DNA of 64,000 nucleotides from Limnobaculum parvum (GTDB lineage Bacteria > Pseudomonadota > Gammaproteobacteria > Enterobacterales > Enterobacteriaceae): positions 2,204,001 to 2,268,000 of the forward strand of contig NZ_CP029185.2 of assembly GCF_003096015.2 (NCBI RefSeq), read 5' to 3'. Below, piece by piece: positions 61,456-64,000 of this stretch (its first letter is position 1; each line of letters starts with the position of its first letter). Below the pieces are notes generated by a model. It saw only the letters and a program-made list of their open reading frames with translations. It was not told the origin of the DNA and did not search any database. A program made the translations under genes and the position numbers.

Positions 61456-63216
61456 TTATTTAACCCGCACCGCAATTGAAACGCTGAAAATTCCCCAGTC
61501 ATCAATTAACTGAATTTTTTTCTCAAATCCAGCACGTTCTACCATACTGTCCATCTCGCCCTGTGTACGACAGCGCATCACCCAAGGCTTTCCACTTTGG
61601 TGGCTAGTCAGGGAACGCGCTATCATCTCAAGTTGTGGATGCCATGGTTGACCGGTATAGACCAACAGCCCACCTGCCGGGATAGTATCCGCCAACCCCA
61701 TTAATGAAGCCTGAACATCTTTATTCTCAGGAAACAGCTCATATAATCCGGAAATAATTCCCAGCGTTGGGTTGGGCGTCAGTTCAGCAAGGCTTTGACG
61801 ATCGAAAGCATTACCTACTACAAACTCAGCCTTCTCTGACAGGTGGCGTTCAGCAATCATCTTCTTGCCCTGTTCCACATTCAGTTCGCTGTAATCCCGC
61901 AGTAGGATGGACTCAATATCCTGCGCATCCCCTATCGCATCCAGCACATAACGGCCATGGCCAGCGGCGATATCAACAATACGTACCGGTAAATTACGCT
62001 GTTTAAGATCGTCAATAGCTTGGCGAATTAACGTTTCAATATTAATTTTACGTTGACGGATCCCTCGCCAACCAATGCTATTTAAATACTGGTTATCAAT
62101 AAAACGCCCGAAACTGTTGCGGCCTTCCGGATGATTACGATAAACATAATCCAACGTACTGCCTGAATCAAAACCGGTTTCAAAACCGAGACGCACACCT
62201 TGTGATGCCTTACCCAAAGAAGCCATTGCTGCAGTCAGCCCGCGATAATAATAACGTTTGATCGAATAATGAGGCAGAGGAGCCATTAGCTCACGATATT
62301 TGTCAGCGTTGGCACTCCAACGATCCTCTTCACTGTAATCATGACGCTGTGGCTCCATGATGAATAACTTATCGATAAACGCCCGGATTTTATCAAATGC
62401 CAGATGGCGATCTTTTTCCCCCAACGTATCATGATAAAAACCGCTCAGAATATGCTTCTCTTTAACCGACGTATTCAATCGCTGATAAAACTGATGCTGA
62501 GGTTTATGGTGTACCACATAATCATCACCAGAGATCAGTAACTGGGTTGGAATCGTAATCGCGGCGGCATCCGCCACAATACGCTCTGAAGTACTATACA
62601 ATTCCAACAGAATATTCACCGCAATAGCCCGGGTAATCAGAGGATCCTGATTAAAAGAGTCAACCCGCTCTTGGTCGTGCGTTAAATATTTTCCTTTCAC
62701 ATAGGAATTCACATAGAACAAGCCGCGGAATTTCTTCATCAGCCCCAGTCCCGCACGGGCAAATGGAACATAGAGTTTGACCTTAAACGCCGGAGAAGCC
62801 AGAATCAGCCCGCGAATTTTTGGTGCATAATCATGGGCCCAAGTCGCTGCGAGTACCGCACCAACGCTCTGAGCAATCACTATCACGTTTTCCATCGGCA
62901 CACCGCTGTCCGCGGAAACGTAGCGAACAAACTCATCCACATCCCGTACCGAAGTACCGATGCTTGGACTATAGCCCCGTTCTCCCGATGTTTTACCATG
63001 CCCTCGAGCATCCCATGCATACATCGGGACATTTGGCATATTCAGTTCATCTACAATATGCTGCAAACGACCTGAGTGTTCATGCCCTCGGTGGAAAAGC
63101 ACAATCACTTTATCGGCGGTTCCTTCATGCTGAGGCCAACAACGATAGAATAATTCCGTTCCATCCGTGGTTTTAAACCCATTCTCTGTTGCAGTACGAG
63201 GTTGCGCTAAACTCAT
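61456..63216 (-). CDS. ynbC: YnbC-like fusion of alpha/beta hydrolase and SAM methyltransferase
   Basis: 586 aa (E. coli YnbC 585). The N-terminal lysophospholipase-type hydrolase (about 1-290) shows VLFHRGHEHSGR, AWDARGHGKTSG, the nucleophile in VIAQSVGAVLA, and a late His region FYHDTLGEKDRH. The C-terminal domain (about 310-586) is a class I methyltransferase with the SAM motif VDIAAGHGRYVLDAIG. It overlaps the acyltransferase gene by 4 bp. The combination suggests remodelling of a lipid head group or acyl chain, but substrates are unknown. Confidence 0.88.
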   Translation of the reverse strand: MSLAQPRTATENGFKTTDGTELFYRCWPQHEGTADKVIVLFHRGHEHSGRLQHIVDELNMPNVPMYAWDARGHGKTSGERGYSPSIGTSVRDVDEFVRYVSADSGVPMENVIVIAQSVGAVLAATWAHDYAPKIRGLILASPAFKVKLYVPFARAGLGLMKKFRGLFYVNSYVKGKYLTHDQERVDSFNQDPLITRAIAVNILLELYSTSERIVADAAAITIPTQLLISGDDYVVHHKPQHQFYQRLNTSVKEKHILSGFYHDTLGEKDRHLAFDKIRAFIDKLFIMEPQRHDYSEEDRWSANADKYRELMAPLPHYSIKRYYYRGLTAAMASLGKASQGVRLGFETGFDSGSTLDYVYRNHPEGRNSFGRFIDNQYLNSIGWRGIRQRKINIETLIRQAIDDLKQRNLPVRIVDIAAGHGRYVLDAIGDAQDIESILLRDYSELNVEQGKKMIAERHLSEKAEFVVGNAFDRQSLAELTPNPTLGIISGLYELFPENKDVQASLMGLADTIPAGGLLVYTGQPWHPQLEMIARSLTSHQSGKPWVMRCRTQGEMDSMVERAGFEKKIQLIDDWGIFSVSIAVRVK

Positions 63217-63851
63217 GACTCTCTCCCTTGTGCATTATTTTGCAGCACTTCAAATCGTTGCTTTAAATCCGATATAAAGACCGCTTTATCAGCGTGACAA
63301 TAAACCGGTTCATCAACATAAACGTCAATAAAGAACGGCACAGGTATCCATTGCCCTTTTCCCATTGCCCGCCCCAGTCCATGCATAAATACTGGCGTTA
63401 CCGGCACTTCTGGAAATTTCTGACACAAATACCAAAGCCCAGACTTAAATTCAGATAAACGTTCAGGCTCCCCACGCGTACCTTCGGGAAACAGAATTAA
63501 TATTTTGCCTTCCTGTAGAGCCTGAATGCATCCAGCCAGAGGATTGCTCTGTTTTGGATCGCCACCCCGCACAACAGGAATAATGCCAACCACCCGGGTA
63601 GCAAACCAGGCTATCCATCCATTTTTTAGGAAGTAATCTGCCGCAGCCGCAGGATGTACCAAATGTACCTTTGATAGTGGAAACAGCGTTAACAACGTCA
63701 GCAAATCGAGATGGCTATTATGGTTAGCAATGATAATTCCCGGCCCTTTTATTGGCAGACGCTTACGATTAGCTACAGAAACCCCTAACCATGCCAGCAC
63801 CACTGGATAAGCAATTAACACCACAAAAAGTAAACGCAATAGTCGATTCAT
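63213..63851 (-). CDS. PlsC-type 1-acylglycerol-3-phosphate acyltransferase-like protein
   Basis: 212 aa from ATG at 63851, with GGAGG 5 nt upstream; the ATG at 63863 overlaps that site. One N-terminal membrane helix is followed by the acyltransferase motifs NHNSHLD (HX4D) and FPEGTRGE, plus GIIPVVRGGD. It would acylate a lysophospholipid-like acceptor at the inner membrane. It is not the housekeeping PlsC by context: it sits between a CdsA-like gene (18 bp upstream) and ynbC (4-bp overlap). Confidence 0.9.
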   Translation of the reverse strand: MNRLLRLLFVVLIAYPVVLAWLGVSVANRKRLPIKGPGIIIANHNSHLDLLTLLTLFPLSKVHLVHPAAAADYFLKNGWIAWFATRVVGIIPVVRGGDPKQSNPLAGCIQALQEGKILILFPEGTRGEPERLSEFKSGLWYLCQKFPEVPVTPVFMHGLGRAMGKGQWIPVPFFIDVYVDEPVYCHADKAVFISDLKQRFEVLQNNAQGRES

Positions 63852-63869
63852 TCTGACCTCCATCGCGAA

Positions 63870-64000
63870 TTAGTAGTGCAAATAATATAAAACGTGAAAA
63901 AACAGCGGCGCGGTATAAATCAGCGAATCCAGACGATCCAGAATACCGCCGTGCCCCGGCAATAATTTACCCGAATCTTTTACGCCAATATCACGCTTAA
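63870..64000 (-). CDS. ynbB: CdsA-like phosphatidate cytidylyltransferase, C-terminal part only
   Basis: The last 42 codons are present, running off the right edge. KRDIGVKDSGKLLPGHGGIL and DRLDSLIYTAPLFFH form the C-terminal CdsA signature (KRxxxxKD...GHGGxxDRxDS). It makes CDP-activated diacylglycerol from phosphatidate and CTP. Assignment to YnbB rather than CdsA rests on the ynbC/ynbD neighbours. Truncation is due to the window edge. Confidence 0.85.
   Translation of the reverse strand, partial: KRDIGVKDSGKLLPGHGGILDRLDSLIYTAPLFFHVLYYLHY

Overview
The window reads as chromosome of a gamma-proteobacterium in the order Enterobacterales. Nearly every gene has a close E. coli counterpart in the familiar order of the E. 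coli 14-17 min region: suc/gltA, nei/ybgI, pgm/seqA, fldA/fur, glnS, nagE/nagBAC, asnB, Met-Leu-Gln tRNAs, ubiF/miaB, ybeZYX-lnt, gltIJKL, leuS-lptE-holA-nadD-rsfS-rlmH-mrdAB-rlpA-dacA-ybeD-lipBA-tatE. Protein divergence and several missing genes point to a lineage outside Escherichia/Salmonella (a Budviciaceae-like genus is plausible, but this is inference).

Layout. 1-5167 (minus): 3'-truncated sucC, then sucB and sucA of the 2-oxoglutarate dehydrogenase/succinyl-CoA synthetase operon. They lie directly divergent from gltA (5848-7149), with no sdhCDAB between them. 7150-9291: repeat-rich intergenic DNA with two copies of a dispersed ~90 bp repeat, two short tandem arrays, hairpins and an intact IS3-family element (7856-9081, 3-bp target duplication CAG). 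9292-12823: nei, ybgI, ybfA, two small uncharacterised genes (possible toxin-antitoxin pair) and an EamA-domain membrane protein. 12933-18784: pgm, a seqA broken by a one-base shortfall in a homopolymer, ybfF, ybfE, fldA, a decayed fragment of a COG0523/CobW-type GTPase, fur with a Fur box, and a small zinc-ribbon protein. 18883-29476: glnS, nagE divergent from nagBAC with paired NagC operators and a CRP site, asnB, and two tRNA clusters with their own promoters. 29503-36732: ubiF, miaB, a small membrane protein, ybeZ-ybeY-ybeX-lnt. 36775-40217: an accessory sugar-acid module (GntR regulator, enolase-superfamily enzyme, MFS transporter) with a 17-bp inverted repeat upstream. 40730-43873: gltIJKL. 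44041-44687: a membrane-protein gene that appears frameshifted. 44859-59415: the leuS to tatE housekeeping block. 59553-64000 (minus): a lipid-metabolism-like cluster related to E. coli ynbBCD, with an added PlsC-type acyltransferase and a small membrane protein; it runs off the right edge.

How it fits together. The window encodes central carbon entry (GltA, E1o/E2o/SucC), amino-sugar catabolism under NagC/CRP control, cell-wall elongation and lipoprotein maturation (PBP2, RodA, RlpA, PBP5, Lnt, LptE), lipoate synthesis feeding SucB (LipB/LipA), glutamate/aspartate uptake, and iron homeostasis (Fur, flavodoxin). The parts most worth follow-up are the missing sdhCDAB, the frameshifted seqA, the four-copy dispersed repeat, the ynb-like lipid cluster, the GntR/enolase/MFS island with its operator, and the small gene pair at 11.6-12.2 kb.
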